Shown here one piece after another: positions 1 to 5,288 of a DNA stretch of 12,514 bases. A model generated the notes under the pieces. It saw nothing but the letters and a program-made list of their open reading frames with translations. It was not told the DNA's origin and did no database searches. Source of the stretch: Candidatus Woesearchaeota archaeon (GTDB lineage: Archaea > Nanobdellota > Nanobdellia > Woesearchaeales > UBA525); assembly GCA_013331575.1 (NCBI GenBank), contig DUGD01000060.1, forward strand, positions 5,328-17,841. Reading direction: 5' to 3'. The translations under genes and the position numbers were made by a program. Every line of letters starts with the position of its first letter. Within the stretch, counting starts at the first letter, position 1.

Positions 1-40
1 CTCAGACATGACACAAGGCACCTATATCCGAGCCACACAC

Positions 41-45
41 GGAGG
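41..45 (+). promoter_or_regulatory. Shine-Dalgarno site of TFE
   Basis: GGAGG lies 7 nt before the ATG at 53 and decides against the in-frame upstream ATG at 8. A CTATAT stretch at 22-27 resembles a TATA box, but it would place the transcript start downstream of this site, so it is probably not the promoter used. Confidence 0.7.
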
Positions 46-52
46 AAATCAC

Positions 53-691
53 ATGCAAATCACGAAAATGAACACACAGTACGACCTTGATGAGCACACC
101 GTCTTCGTAGTGAACGAACTCGTGGGAGCCCATGCACTGCCCATCATCGATTTCCTCAAGGACAAGGAGAAGATCTCCGAGTTCATCATCGCAGAAGAGC
201 TGGGTCTTGAAATCAACGAGACCCGCAACGTACTCTACAAGCTCCTTGAACACAACATCGTGATGTTCCTGCGTAAGAAGGATCGCATCAAGGGTTGGTA
301 TATCTGCTATTGGGACTTCAACCCCACCATGGTACCGCACCTCAAGCACAAGATTCTCGTTGAGAAGCGCGCCAAACTCCAAGACCGCCTGTCGGCCGAG
401 GAAGAAGGACAATACTTCATCTGCCGCAACGCGTGCAGCCGCATGACCTTTGAGACAGCAGTAGAGCAGAATTTCAAGTGCTCAGAATGCGGTCAGATCA
501 TGCAGGAGCAGGACAACGCTCGCACCAAGGAGTTCTTACGCGAGCGCATCAACGAGCTCGACAAGCAAGTCAAGGCAGCGGAGCCGAAACGCAAAGTGGC
601 GCTCGAAGCACCAGTTGTTGTGAAGGCCGCACCGAAAGTCGTGAAAGCGACGGCTGCGAAGAAAAAACCCGCGGCGAAGAAGCGCAAGTGA
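53..691 (+). CDS. tfe: Transcription initiation factor E subunit alpha (TFE)
   Basis: TFE joins the archaeal RNA polymerase-TBP-TFB complex and helps open promoter DNA. Residues ~10-95 form the winged-helix domain (LGLEINETRNVLYKLLEHNI is the classic stretch). A zinc ribbon follows, with C124, C128, C143 and C146. The first pair is spaced CxxxC rather than CxxC, as I recall from Woesearchaeota-like TFEs. A helical segment follows (~155-175). The last ~33 residues are a Lys/Ala/Pro-rich basic tail, unusual for TFE. An in-frame ATG lies at 8, but the ATG at 53 is preferred: GGAGG at 41-45 sits 7 nt before it and the TFE fold begins just after. This gives 212 aa. The next gene starts 4 nt after the stop, so the two are probably co-transcribed. 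Family assignment is firm; the role of the tail is unknown. Confidence 0.95.
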   Translation: MQITKMNTQYDLDEHTVFVVNELVGAHALPIIDFLKDKEKISEFIIAEELGLEINETRNVLYKLLEHNIVMFLRKKDRIKGWYICYWDFNPTMVPHLKHKILVEKRAKLQDRLSAEEEGQYFICRNACSRMTFETAVEQNFKCSECGQIMQEQDNARTKEFLRERINELDKQVKAAEPKRKVALEAPVVVKAAPKVVKATAAKKKPAAKKRK

Positions 692-695
692 TACT

Positions 696-1262
696 ATGAC
701 TGCGACACTCACATCCGTAGCTGAAGGCATACTCCATTATGGAAGACCCTCCTCAGGAGTAGTTACTGAAAGAGCGATGGTGATCGTCCACCCGTTCTTC
801 GCGAAAAAGGATTTGAAGATGCGTAAAGAATGGCAGCAGCGAACGCATAGATGGGATCCGCGCCTCGAACTGGATCTCAAGCAACACGAGAACTACCTCG
901 CCCACGTCAAAGCAGTCATCGCGACAGTAAACGCCCCTGTGATCACCTTCGAAGAGGAGAGCAGACTTGAGAAGACACTCTTACGCTATCGCAAATATGC
1001 AGGCGAAGAGCGCGGCGATACCAATTGGTACTTCATCCCCACAAAACCGGCAGACGCCACACCAGCACACCCTGCATCGTGGGACTCGGCAATCAAGCTC
1101 ATCCGCGATCTCAATCCGAGAACGGTCTTTATGGGCGGCGGTATACTCGGGAATTATCCGGGACCGGTTGACAGATACACCGGATGCTTAGGCGACACGA
1201 TACAACGATTCGCCAGCGCAAAAATACCCTACAGAATCGTGCCGAAGATGACGTTCGGCTAA
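696..1262 (+). CDS. Conserved-looking protein of unknown function (188 aa)
   Basis: I do not recognise this protein. It has no signal peptide or membrane segment and looks like a soluble alpha/beta protein. An early strand (AMVIVHPFFA, residues ~27-36) is followed by a charged helical stretch (~38-75). A late glycine-rich strand-loop (TVFMGGGILGN) and a conserved-looking GCLGD segment suggest a ligand-binding or catalytic fold. The ATG at 696 is 4 nt after the TFE stop, and AAGTGAT at 686-692 overlaps that stop and can act as the ribosome binding site. Tight spacing implies co-transcription with TFE and possible translational coupling, but gives no function. A T6 tract follows 10 nt after the stop. 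Codon use resembles the neighbouring genes. Existence as a gene is well supported; function is open. Confidence 0.8.
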   Translation: MTATLTSVAEGILHYGRPSSGVVTERAMVIVHPFFAKKDLKMRKEWQQRTHRWDPRLELDLKQHENYLAHVKAVIATVNAPVITFEEESRLEKTLLRYRKYAGEERGDTNWYFIPTKPADATPAHPASWDSAIKLIRDLNPRTVFMGGGILGNYPGPVDRYTGCLGDTIQRFASAKIPYRIVPKMTFG

Positions 1263-1270
1263 CACGCCTT

Positions 1271-1281
1271 CATTTTTTCTT
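1271..1281 (+). terminator. T-rich terminator after the TFE operon
   Basis: A T6 run at 1273-1278 within CATTTTTTCTT lies just past the stop at 1262. Archaeal RNA polymerase terminates at such T tracts without needing a hairpin. The promoter of the next gene follows directly. Confidence 0.5.
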
Positions 1282-1286
1282 CATAG

Positions 1287-1293
1287 TTTATAT
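1287..1293 (+). promoter_or_regulatory. TATA box for the metallophosphoesterase gene
   Basis: TTTATAT is centred 27 nt before the ATG at 1317. This is the archaeal TATA-to-start distance, so the transcript probably begins at or next to the ATG and is leaderless. No Shine-Dalgarno sequence precedes the ATG, which fits. Confidence 0.7.
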
Positions 1294-1316
1294 CCGACGG
1301 ATACCATCCAGCGCCT

Positions 1317-2057
1317 ATGGAACCGCTCAAGCTCGATAATCTCTGGCTCTGCGAGAACGCAGTCTTTCTCCCGGTAAGTAAGACGCTCGTCGTCTCTGAC
1401 TTGCAGCTCGGCTACGAGCAACAGCTGCGCGCGATGGGGCACAACATCAAATATGAGCAACTGGAGTCGATGCTCGCGCTCCTCGAATCGCTCATAGCGC
1501 AGACCGGAGCGACGCATCTCATCATCAACGGCGATCTCAAGCACGAATTCGGCCGTATCAACGGACAGGAACGCCGGGAGGTCAGTCTGCTCCTCTCTCG
1601 TTTGAAAAGAAGAGTACACATCACAGTTGTCAAGGGCAACCACGATACTATCACCAAGCCACTAACCGACGAACTCGAAATAGAATTAGTAGAGAACTAC
1701 GAAACGGACGGATTCTACTGCATCCACGGCCATAAGGAGCCGGACGCCAAAGATCCCGCACTCAAGGCGGCGCATACACTCATCATCGGCCACGAGCACC
1801 CGGCGGTGACGCTCAACGACGGTATCAGGAAAGAGCGCTACAAATGCTTCCTCATCGGAACATACAAGGGCAAACGGCTCGTGGTGTTGCCGAGTTTCTC
1901 GACCATTGTAGAAGGGACGGATATCCTGAAGGGGGAGGGCTTTTCGCCGCTCCTTCAGGTGAAGTCCTGCAGCGTCTATGTCATCGCGGATGCGATACGC
2001 CCTTTCGGGCGCGTCCCCGCTTTGCGTCGGCTGCTGGACAGCATGGCGCACGGTTGA
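1317..2057 (+). CDS. Calcineurin-like metallophosphoesterase, COG1407 type
   Basis: This is a predicted metal-dependent phosphoesterase of the ICC/COG1407 group, likely cytosolic; the substrate of archaeal members is not settled. The family motifs are in order: SDLQLGYE (D28), NGDLKHEF (G72, D73, H76), KGNHD (107-110), an HGH at 137-139 and GHEHP (158-162). The first motif is normally D-x-H, but this protein has D-L-Q with a clear CAG codon at residue 30, so one metal-ligand position is changed. Length (246 aa) is normal for the family. It appears to be a single gene behind its own promoter, convergent with the small gene at 2203-2415. Related bacterial proteins are linked to DNA ligase/helicase loci, but nothing of that kind is adjacent here. 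The family is sure; retention of full activity is less so because of Q30. Confidence 0.93.
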   Translation: MEPLKLDNLWLCENAVFLPVSKTLVVSDLQLGYEQQLRAMGHNIKYEQLESMLALLESLIAQTGATHLIINGDLKHEFGRINGQERREVSLLLSRLKRRVHITVVKGNHDTITKPLTDELEIELVENYETDGFYCIHGHKEPDAKDPALKAAHTLIIGHEHPAVTLNDGIRKERYKCFLIGTYKGKRLVVLPSFSTIVEGTDILKGEGFSPLLQVKSCSVYVIADAIRPFGRVPALRRLLDSMAHG

Positions 2058-2169
2058 TAACCGCACGCTTATGGCAGACACCCTTCAAAAGGATGCCTGC
2101 GTGGATATCGGCCTTATCTGGCCGCGTCAGTTATGACGTCTTGGCGTCTGTTGTCACGGGCGTTGTGAT

Positions 2170-2194
2170 GTGCCGTCGCTGGTGTGCGCGGCAC
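2170..2194. repeat. Short hairpin between convergent genes
   Basis: A 6-bp perfect inverted repeat (GTGCCG at 2170-2175, CGGCAC at 2189-2194) lies 8 nt past the stop of the small minus-strand gene. No T tract follows on either strand, so a terminator role is only possible. The rest of 2058-2202 shows nothing I can support. Confidence 0.3.
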
Positions 2195-2202
2195 GTGAAA
2201 TA

Positions 2203-2415
2203 TCACTCCTTGAATTGCGCGAGGAGCATCATTGTTATGATGGGCGCATTGTCTTCGATGTCGCTCGGCTCTTCGAGCAGTTCTGGGACGCGGTGCTCTC
2301 CTTCGAAGGTGCAACCGTCGCACGGCACCCCTAGACCCGCCCCATCACTGCGCACCGGATGGAAGCAAATGCCATGATAGCAATGAGCGCATGAGCAATC
2401 TTCCACGGTGGTCAC
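2203..2415 (-). CDS. Probable small Cys-rich protein (70 aa, GTG start)
   Basis: This is an unrecognised small protein with six cysteines in its first half (CSCAHC, GICFHP, PCDGC), plus two histidines, an arrangement able to bind a metal. The second half is acidic (ELLEEPSDIED) and ends in a short hydrophobic helix. Evidence that it is real: codon choice resembles neighbouring genes (many GAA, CTC, ATC and GAG codons), and a GATATA stretch sits 28 nt upstream of the GTG, the distance seen at other leaderless genes here. The frame upstream is closed by a TAG that overlaps this TATA-like site, so GTG at 2415 is the only plausible start. It is convergent with the metallophosphoesterase. A chance reading frame cannot be excluded. 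Confidence 0.5.
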   Translation of the reverse strand: MTTVEDCSCAHCYHGICFHPVRSDGAGLGVPCDGCTFEGEHRVPELLEEPSDIEDNAPIITMMLLAQFKE

Positions 2416-2439
2416 CTTCTCGGTATGGGATGGGTAGTT

Positions 2440-2446
2440 CTATATC
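2440..2446 (-). promoter_or_regulatory. Possible TATA box of the small Cys-rich gene
   Basis: On the minus strand this reads GATATAG, centred about 28 nt before the GTG start at 2415. It fits a leaderless transcript but is weaker than the other promoters in the window. Confidence 0.35.
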
Positions 2447-2498
2447 GAAGGGCATAAGCATGCTCCGAGTATTCCTGTTTGGTAAAGAGTATACTGGG

Positions 2499-2523
2499 AT
2501 AGCAAATATATAAAGCTTGCTAT
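2499..2523. repeat. 7-bp inverted repeat flanking an AT-rich core
   Basis: ATAGCAA (2499-2505) and TTGCTAT (2517-2523) are perfect inverted arms around ATATATAAAGC. The core resembles a TATA box, and four Ts end the right arm. It lies in the 224-nt gap between two divergent genes, about 65 nt upstream of the accessory-operon TATA box. It could be an operator or an unrelated promoter for a small RNA. The rest of this gap shows nothing else I can support. Confidence 0.4.
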
Positions 2524-2587
2524 TTTGCAGAGATGGGTTCGACGAGAAGTTCGCATAATGTTGACGACACCGTTGCGAAAGGGAAGG

Positions 2588-2597
2588 TTTAAATATA
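2588..2597 (+). promoter_or_regulatory. TATA box of the accessory operon
   Basis: TTTAAATATA lies 43-52 nt before the ATG at 2640, placing the transcript start near 2618 and leaving a leader of ~20 nt. That leader carries the ribosome binding site GGGGTGA (2630-2636). No other convincing promoter appears before 5251, so this probably serves all six genes. Confidence 0.65.
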
Positions 2598-2639
2598 ATC
2601 ACCACTTATTAATAGTGAATATTTGTATCGGGGTGAATC

Positions 2640-2939
2640 ATGACATACAAATTCAGCGATTTCCGCAAGAACCTCAACGAGAAGGGACTGCAATACGCAC
2701 TGCGCGAAGACGCGAAGGCAACACGCGAACGCCACCCGCATCTCAGCGCCATCCATGACTATGGCACCGCGCCTGCGCGCATATTCAATACCATGGCACG
2801 TGAAGCACCGCAAGAGGCAAAGGGAATGTTCTACCTCTGTGGGCTTGCATCGACTGCATTCTACCCTGCACTACTCACAGTAGGCGCTACCGGATATGCA
2901 TTCGACAAGACGTGCCTCGACAAGTTCAAGCGCGACTAA
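2640..2939 (+). CDS. Small putative membrane protein, first of a tandem paralogue pair (99 aa)
   Basis: This is an unknown protein. Residues 5-33 form a charged, probably helical module starting SDFRKNLNEKGLQYALRED and ending in RERHP. A hydrophobic stretch follows at ~65-92 (containing LCGLASTAFYPALLTVGATG) that could be one or two membrane segments, then a short basic tail. The next gene is a full-length paralogue: the N-terminal module is identical even at DNA level, while the remainder has diverged but keeps HPxLxxIH, a Pro/Ile pair and a YP within the hydrophobic part. The start is supported by GGGGTGA at 2630-2636. It is the first gene of the accessory operon and is followed by a 41-nt gap. 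A peripheral module tethered to the membrane is an inference. Confidence 0.8.
   Translation: MTYKFSDFRKNLNEKGLQYALREDAKATRERHPHLSAIHDYGTAPARIFNTMAREAPQEAKGMFYLCGLASTAFYPALLTVGATGYAFDKTCLDKFKRD
2653..2737 (+). repeat. 85-bp perfect direct repeat, copy 1
   Basis: Identical to 2997-3081, 344 bp downstream. It covers the coding sequence for the shared N-terminal module of the two paralogues, in the same reading frame, with no synonymous difference. Sequence on both sides differs. Confidence 0.95.
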
Positions 2940-2969
2940 GAGATAGCAACCACACACTGAACATCACGC

Positions 2970-2977
2970 GGAGGAGA
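2970..2977 (+). promoter_or_regulatory. Shine-Dalgarno site deciding the second paralogue start
   Basis: GGAGGAGA ends 3 nt before the ATG at 2981. It selects this ATG over the in-frame ATG at 2912, which lies inside the preceding gene. Confidence 0.7.
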
Positions 2978-2980
2978 ACC

Positions 2981-3334
2981 ATGACCAACTACAAGCTCAG
3001 CGATTTCCGCAAGAACCTCAACGAGAAGGGACTGCAATACGCACTGCGCGAAGACGCGAAGGCAACACGCGAACGCCACCCCACACTCTACGGCATACAC
3101 GAGGCATGCAAAGGCCCAGGACAGATCTTAGGACAGACAGCAGCAAGAACCAAAGATCCGACTGAAAAGGCAGTGTACACATTTGTCAAAGCAGCAGGAT
3201 ATGTCCTCGGCTACCCCCTGACAATGCCCATAGCTATTTACAGCGCGACGCTCCACGATCGCATCTTCCCGAGCGACAACACGTTCCTTGACAGAGTGGA
3301 ATCATGCAAGGAGATAGTCAAGTCACGGAAGTGA
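2981..3334 (+). CDS. Small putative membrane protein, second of a tandem paralogue pair (117 aa)
   Basis: This is an unknown protein, paralogous to the gene at 2640. Residues ~6-34 repeat the SDFRKNLNEKG...RERHP module exactly. The middle (~35-65) is diverged and more basic. A hydrophobic region at ~66-92 (VKAAGYVLGYPLTMPIAIYS) probably enters or crosses the membrane. A C-terminal extension (~93-117) with a final KSRK is absent from or shorter in the partner. The start is set by GGAGGAGA just upstream and by its alignment with the start of the first paralogue. It lies in the same operon, 41 nt after gene one and 22 nt before gene three. DNA identity in the 5' part against strong divergence in the 3' part points to recent gene conversion or strong constraint. 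Function is not known. Confidence 0.8.
   Translation: MTNYKLSDFRKNLNEKGLQYALREDAKATRERHPTLYGIHEACKGPGQILGQTAARTKDPTEKAVYTFVKAAGYVLGYPLTMPIAIYSATLHDRIFPSDNTFLDRVESCKEIVKSRK
2997..3081 (+). repeat. 85-bp perfect direct repeat, copy 2
   Basis: Second copy of 2653-2737, in the same frame of the next gene. The boundaries are sharp: the next base differs (C here, G in copy 1), and the preceding codons differ at DNA level. Confidence 0.95.
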
Positions 3335-3356
3335 ATCGCAATACATGAGGCAACCC

Positions 3357-4070
3357 ATGATCGCACAAACGACATCCTACACTCCACGCGCGCAGACAAG
3401 CGATCTTGAGGCCAAGACATTGGAAACGCCGGTTGCGCAGTCGAAGCGCATAACTCCTGAAGAGTTTTCTCAACTCTTCTCGCAAGTCGATGCGCTCGCG
3501 GCGATACAGAACAAAGACTACACCGATATGCCGAAGACGCAGGACTTGAGTGTCGACGGCTTCCGCACGTTCGCGATCGAGATGGGCTATGAACCATCGC
3601 TCGTCGAACGCGTGCTCGCGATCAACCATCCGACGTCGAAGGAGAAACGCGACGCGCTTGCACTGCTCGATTCCCAGCCAAGTATTCAAGCAGTGAAAGA
3701 AGCGTATATTAGCACCATCATGGAAGCGCTCGCCGCAGCATATCCTAGTGAGACGTTCATGCACTCCAGCACAGCCTCGTCCACCATAGCGATACAGCAC
3801 GTAACAAAAAAGCCAGTGGCACACGAGGAACGCTACGGATTCCTCGGAAGAAAAAAGAGAACAATCACCCGACATGAGGAGAACAAACAGTGCATCATGA
3901 TGATCGAAGTAGATACTAAATCAACCCCGAGAACCATCGAGGTTGAACTCTACAATGAACGCGCACTCGCAATCAAAGAGACCATCGCACAACTCGACAA
4001 TGCGTTTGGTAGAGACTACACGGTGAAGAAGACACACTACTTCTCCCACCCAGTACACACAACTGCATGA
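3357..4070 (+). CDS. Unknown soluble protein of the accessory operon (237 aa)
   Basis: I do not recognise this protein. Residues ~1-30 are Thr/Ser/Ala-rich and probably disordered. Residues ~30-85 (ITPEEFSQLF, then LSVDGFRTFAIEMGYEPSLVERVLA) resemble a helical segment common in bacterial and archaeal proteins of the type 'EEL..IA.E.GI....V..AL'; this is a weak resemblance only. Residues ~88-125 are helical. Residues ~140-205 look beta-rich (CIMMIEVD, RTIEVELY), followed by a helix and a polar tail. No membrane segment is seen. An in-frame ATG at 3345 exists, but the ATG at 3357 is preferred because GAGG (3347-3350) precedes it by 6 nt, matching the arrangement at the next gene. Its stop TGA is part of the next gene's TGAGG ribosome binding site, suggesting coupled translation. 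Confidence 0.75.
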   Translation: MIAQTTSYTPRAQTSDLEAKTLETPVAQSKRITPEEFSQLFSQVDALAAIQNKDYTDMPKTQDLSVDGFRTFAIEMGYEPSLVERVLAINHPTSKEKRDALALLDSQPSIQAVKEAYISTIMEALAAAYPSETFMHSSTASSTIAIQHVTKKPVAHEERYGFLGRKKRTITRHEENKQCIMMIEVDTKSTPRTIEVELYNERALAIKETIAQLDNAFGRDYTVKKTHYFSHPVHTTA

Positions 4071-4072
4071 GG
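4069..4072 (+). promoter_or_regulatory. Shine-Dalgarno overlapping a stop codon
   Basis: GAGG overlaps the TGA stop of the preceding gene (4068-4070) and sits 8 nt before the ATG at 4081. It links translation of the two genes. Confidence 0.6.
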
Positions 4073-4080
4073 CACACACC

Positions 4081-4461
4081 ATGAATCTCATTGATAAACT
4101 CAAGACGTACACGGGCAGGCAGCTCTCGCAGGAAGAGATCGCGAAGGCAGAAAGAGTCCTGCGAGAGGTGCAAGCACTCAGTTCACGACAACCAATCATA
4201 CACTCGTACGACGTCACCGACGAACGCATCGTCATCGAAGAGCGCGTCCTCATCGCGAACCTACCACCACAACCTGCGAATCCTCGAGAAAAGAGATGGG
4301 ATACTCGCACCTACACGCCGGACGGCAAGCTCATTATGCGCGAGATGACCAGATTCTATCCAGACCTCGGCGGCGTGGAGGCACTAAGCATCACCACGCG
4401 TTACGACCCGCCAGGATCGTTTTTCGGCACAACGACAAGAGCGTTAGTGAAGAAAGCATAA
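4081..4461 (+). CDS. YDPPG[SA]FFG-family protein, paralogue 1 of 3 (126 aa)
   Basis: This is an unknown small soluble protein, first of three tandem paralogues. Layout: an N-terminal helix ending in GRQLSQEEIAKAERVLREVQ (~12-31); a predicted strand DERIVIEE (~47-54); a hairpin-like segment TYTPDGKLIMRE; then the C-terminal signature RYDPPGSFFGT followed by a short basic tail. The same order is found in the genes at 4475 and 4880. It lacks cysteines, a signal peptide and membrane segments. Its last third is nearly identical at DNA level to paralogue 3 (33 of 34 bases around the signature). It begins 10 nt after gene three and ends 13 nt before paralogue 2. A small alpha plus beta domain is inferred; no function can be assigned. 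Confidence 0.82.
   Translation: MNLIDKLKTYTGRQLSQEEIAKAERVLREVQALSSRQPIIHSYDVTDERIVIEERVLIANLPPQPANPREKRWDTRTYTPDGKLIMREMTRFYPDLGGVEALSITTRYDPPGSFFGTTTRALVKKA
4398..4431 (+). repeat. 34-bp near-perfect direct repeat, copy 1
   Basis: Matches 5206-5239 (808 bp downstream) at 33 of 34 bases; the single change, T at 4422 against C, is synonymous. It encodes the RYDPPGSFFGT signature in paralogues 1 and 3. Paralogue 2 encodes a similar peptide with different codons. Confidence 0.9.
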
Positions 4462-4463
4462 TC

Positions 4464-4471
4464 GGAGTGAT
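4464..4471 (+). promoter_or_regulatory. Extended Shine-Dalgarno GGAGTGAT
   Basis: GGAGTGAT ends 3 nt before the ATG at 4475. It matches the complement of the archaeal 16S tail (GGAGGTGAT) minus one G and confirms the start of paralogue 2. Confidence 0.65.
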
Positions 4472-4474
4472 ACC

Positions 4475-4858
4475 ATGACGTTCACAGATGCACTCAAAAG
4501 ACTCATCGGCAGGCACCTTTACAGCCAGGAGATAGAACTGGCGATGAATGCCAACAAAAACGGTGAAGGATACTTCCAAGGTCTGAACAACCTACCGTTC
4601 CGCCCCGGCATGAGCACACATAGGGTGCTCGGCAAGTACATCGTCATCGATGACGTGACATACACCATCGCGGCGGGCGCGCTGCAGGAGAAGGAACGTG
4701 GCACAAGAGTGTGCACACTCGATGGCAGGCTCATCGTTGAGGACAAGATAGTATACCATCCCAAAAAATCCGATGCCGCGGAACGCGTCATGACAAAATA
4801 TGATCCGCCTGGAGCGTTCTTCGGCAAGACTTCGAAAACACCAGTGGCAGACGAATAA
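4475..4858 (+). CDS. YDPPG[SA]FFG-family protein, paralogue 2 of 3 (127 aa)
   Basis: This is the second and most diverged member of the triplet. It keeps the N-terminal helix (LKRLIGRHLYSQEIELAMNA), the strand KYIVIDD, the hairpin-like TLDGRLIVED (one cysteine just before it) and the signature KYDPPGAFFGK. The signature differs from its partners at S to A and T to K. A Gly/Asn-rich insertion (~28-45) replaces the partners' charged segment. No signal peptide or membrane segment is seen. The start is fixed by GGAGTGAT (4464-4471). It lies 13 nt after paralogue 1 and 21 nt before paralogue 3, clearly in one operon. Conservation of the three blocks despite drift between them marks them as the functional core of the family. 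The function is unknown. Confidence 0.82.
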   Translation: MTFTDALKRLIGRHLYSQEIELAMNANKNGEGYFQGLNNLPFRPGMSTHRVLGKYIVIDDVTYTIAAGALQEKERGTRVCTLDGRLIVEDKIVYHPKKSDAAERVMTKYDPPGAFFGKTSKTPVADE

Positions 4859-4867
4859 ACCAATCAC

Positions 4868-4876
4868 GGACGTGAT
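4868..4876 (+). promoter_or_regulatory. Extended Shine-Dalgarno GGACGTGAT
   Basis: GGACGTGAT differs from the full archaeal consensus GGAGGTGAT at one base and ends 3 nt before the ATG at 4880, confirming the start of paralogue 3. Confidence 0.65.
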
Positions 4877-4879
4877 ACT

Positions 4880-5251
4880 ATGGGATTAACCAACCATCTC
4901 AGAATACTCGCAGGGCGTCAGCTCTCGCAAAGCGAGATAGCGAAGGCAAAGATAGGGACGAACGATGAGACGGAAGAGGTCTCATGCTCGTACATGAGAC
5001 TCGATGATAAGCTCGTGGTCAAGGAGACGCAGCGCATCCACACGACCACTCCGGATGTCTCAGAAGGATGGCAACGCATATACACCGGGTGGTATGACAA
5101 GAGATACACTGCAAGCACGTACACGCTCGATGGCAAGCTCATCGAACGCACAGACATAACGCTTTTTCCTGAAGAGGGATGGTCTCCCGCGCAGCGCAAG
5201 ACTGTGCGTTACGACCCGCCAGGATCGTTCTTCGGCACAGAGAAGCGATAA
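4880..5251 (+). CDS. YDPPG[SA]FFG-family protein, paralogue 3 of 3 (123 aa)
   Basis: This is the third member of the triplet and the last gene of the accessory operon. The N-terminal helix (LRILAGRQLSQSEIAKAK) matches paralogue 1 almost residue for residue, with stretches of shared DNA as well. The strand DDKLVVKE, the hairpin-like TYTLDGKLIERT and the signature RYDPPGSFFGT follow in family order. The tail ends right after the signature (EKR), so the C-terminal extension of paralogues 1 and 2 is dispensable. The middle (~50-75) is rich in Trp, Tyr and Thr and differs from its partners. Downstream, within 40 nt, the noncoding repeat tract begins. Close identity to paralogue 1 on both sides of a diverged middle suggests gene conversion at the ends. 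No known function. Confidence 0.82.
   Translation: MGLTNHLRILAGRQLSQSEIAKAKIGTNDETEEVSCSYMRLDDKLVVKETQRIHTTTPDVSEGWQRIYTGWYDKRYTASTYTLDGKLIERTDITLFPEEGWSPAQRKTVRYDPPGSFFGTEKR
5206..5239 (+). repeat. 34-bp near-perfect direct repeat, copy 2
   Basis: Partner of 4398-4431, with one mismatch (5230). It lies at the same position of the signature in paralogue 3. Confidence 0.9.
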
Positions 5252-5288
5252 CAGCGACCTATCGCCGTCTTCTCAGCCAGCGATTTCC

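Noticed and set aside
8..52. N-terminal extension of TFE from the ATG at 8
   Set aside because: GGAGG at 41-45 would lie inside the extension, and the added residues do not match the family.
1844..2377. 177-codon plus-strand frame
   Set aside because: Its first half lies inside the metallophosphoesterase gene in another frame, and the rest is Arg/Ser-rich with no domain; it is a shadow.
2531..2556. tRNA-like GGGTTCGA element
   Set aside because: The bases around TTCGA do not form a T-arm stem and no acceptor, D or anticodon arms can be placed.
2345..2605. 86-codon minus-strand frame
   Set aside because: It has no domain, no ribosome binding site, poor codon use, and conflicts with the better supported Cys-rich gene.
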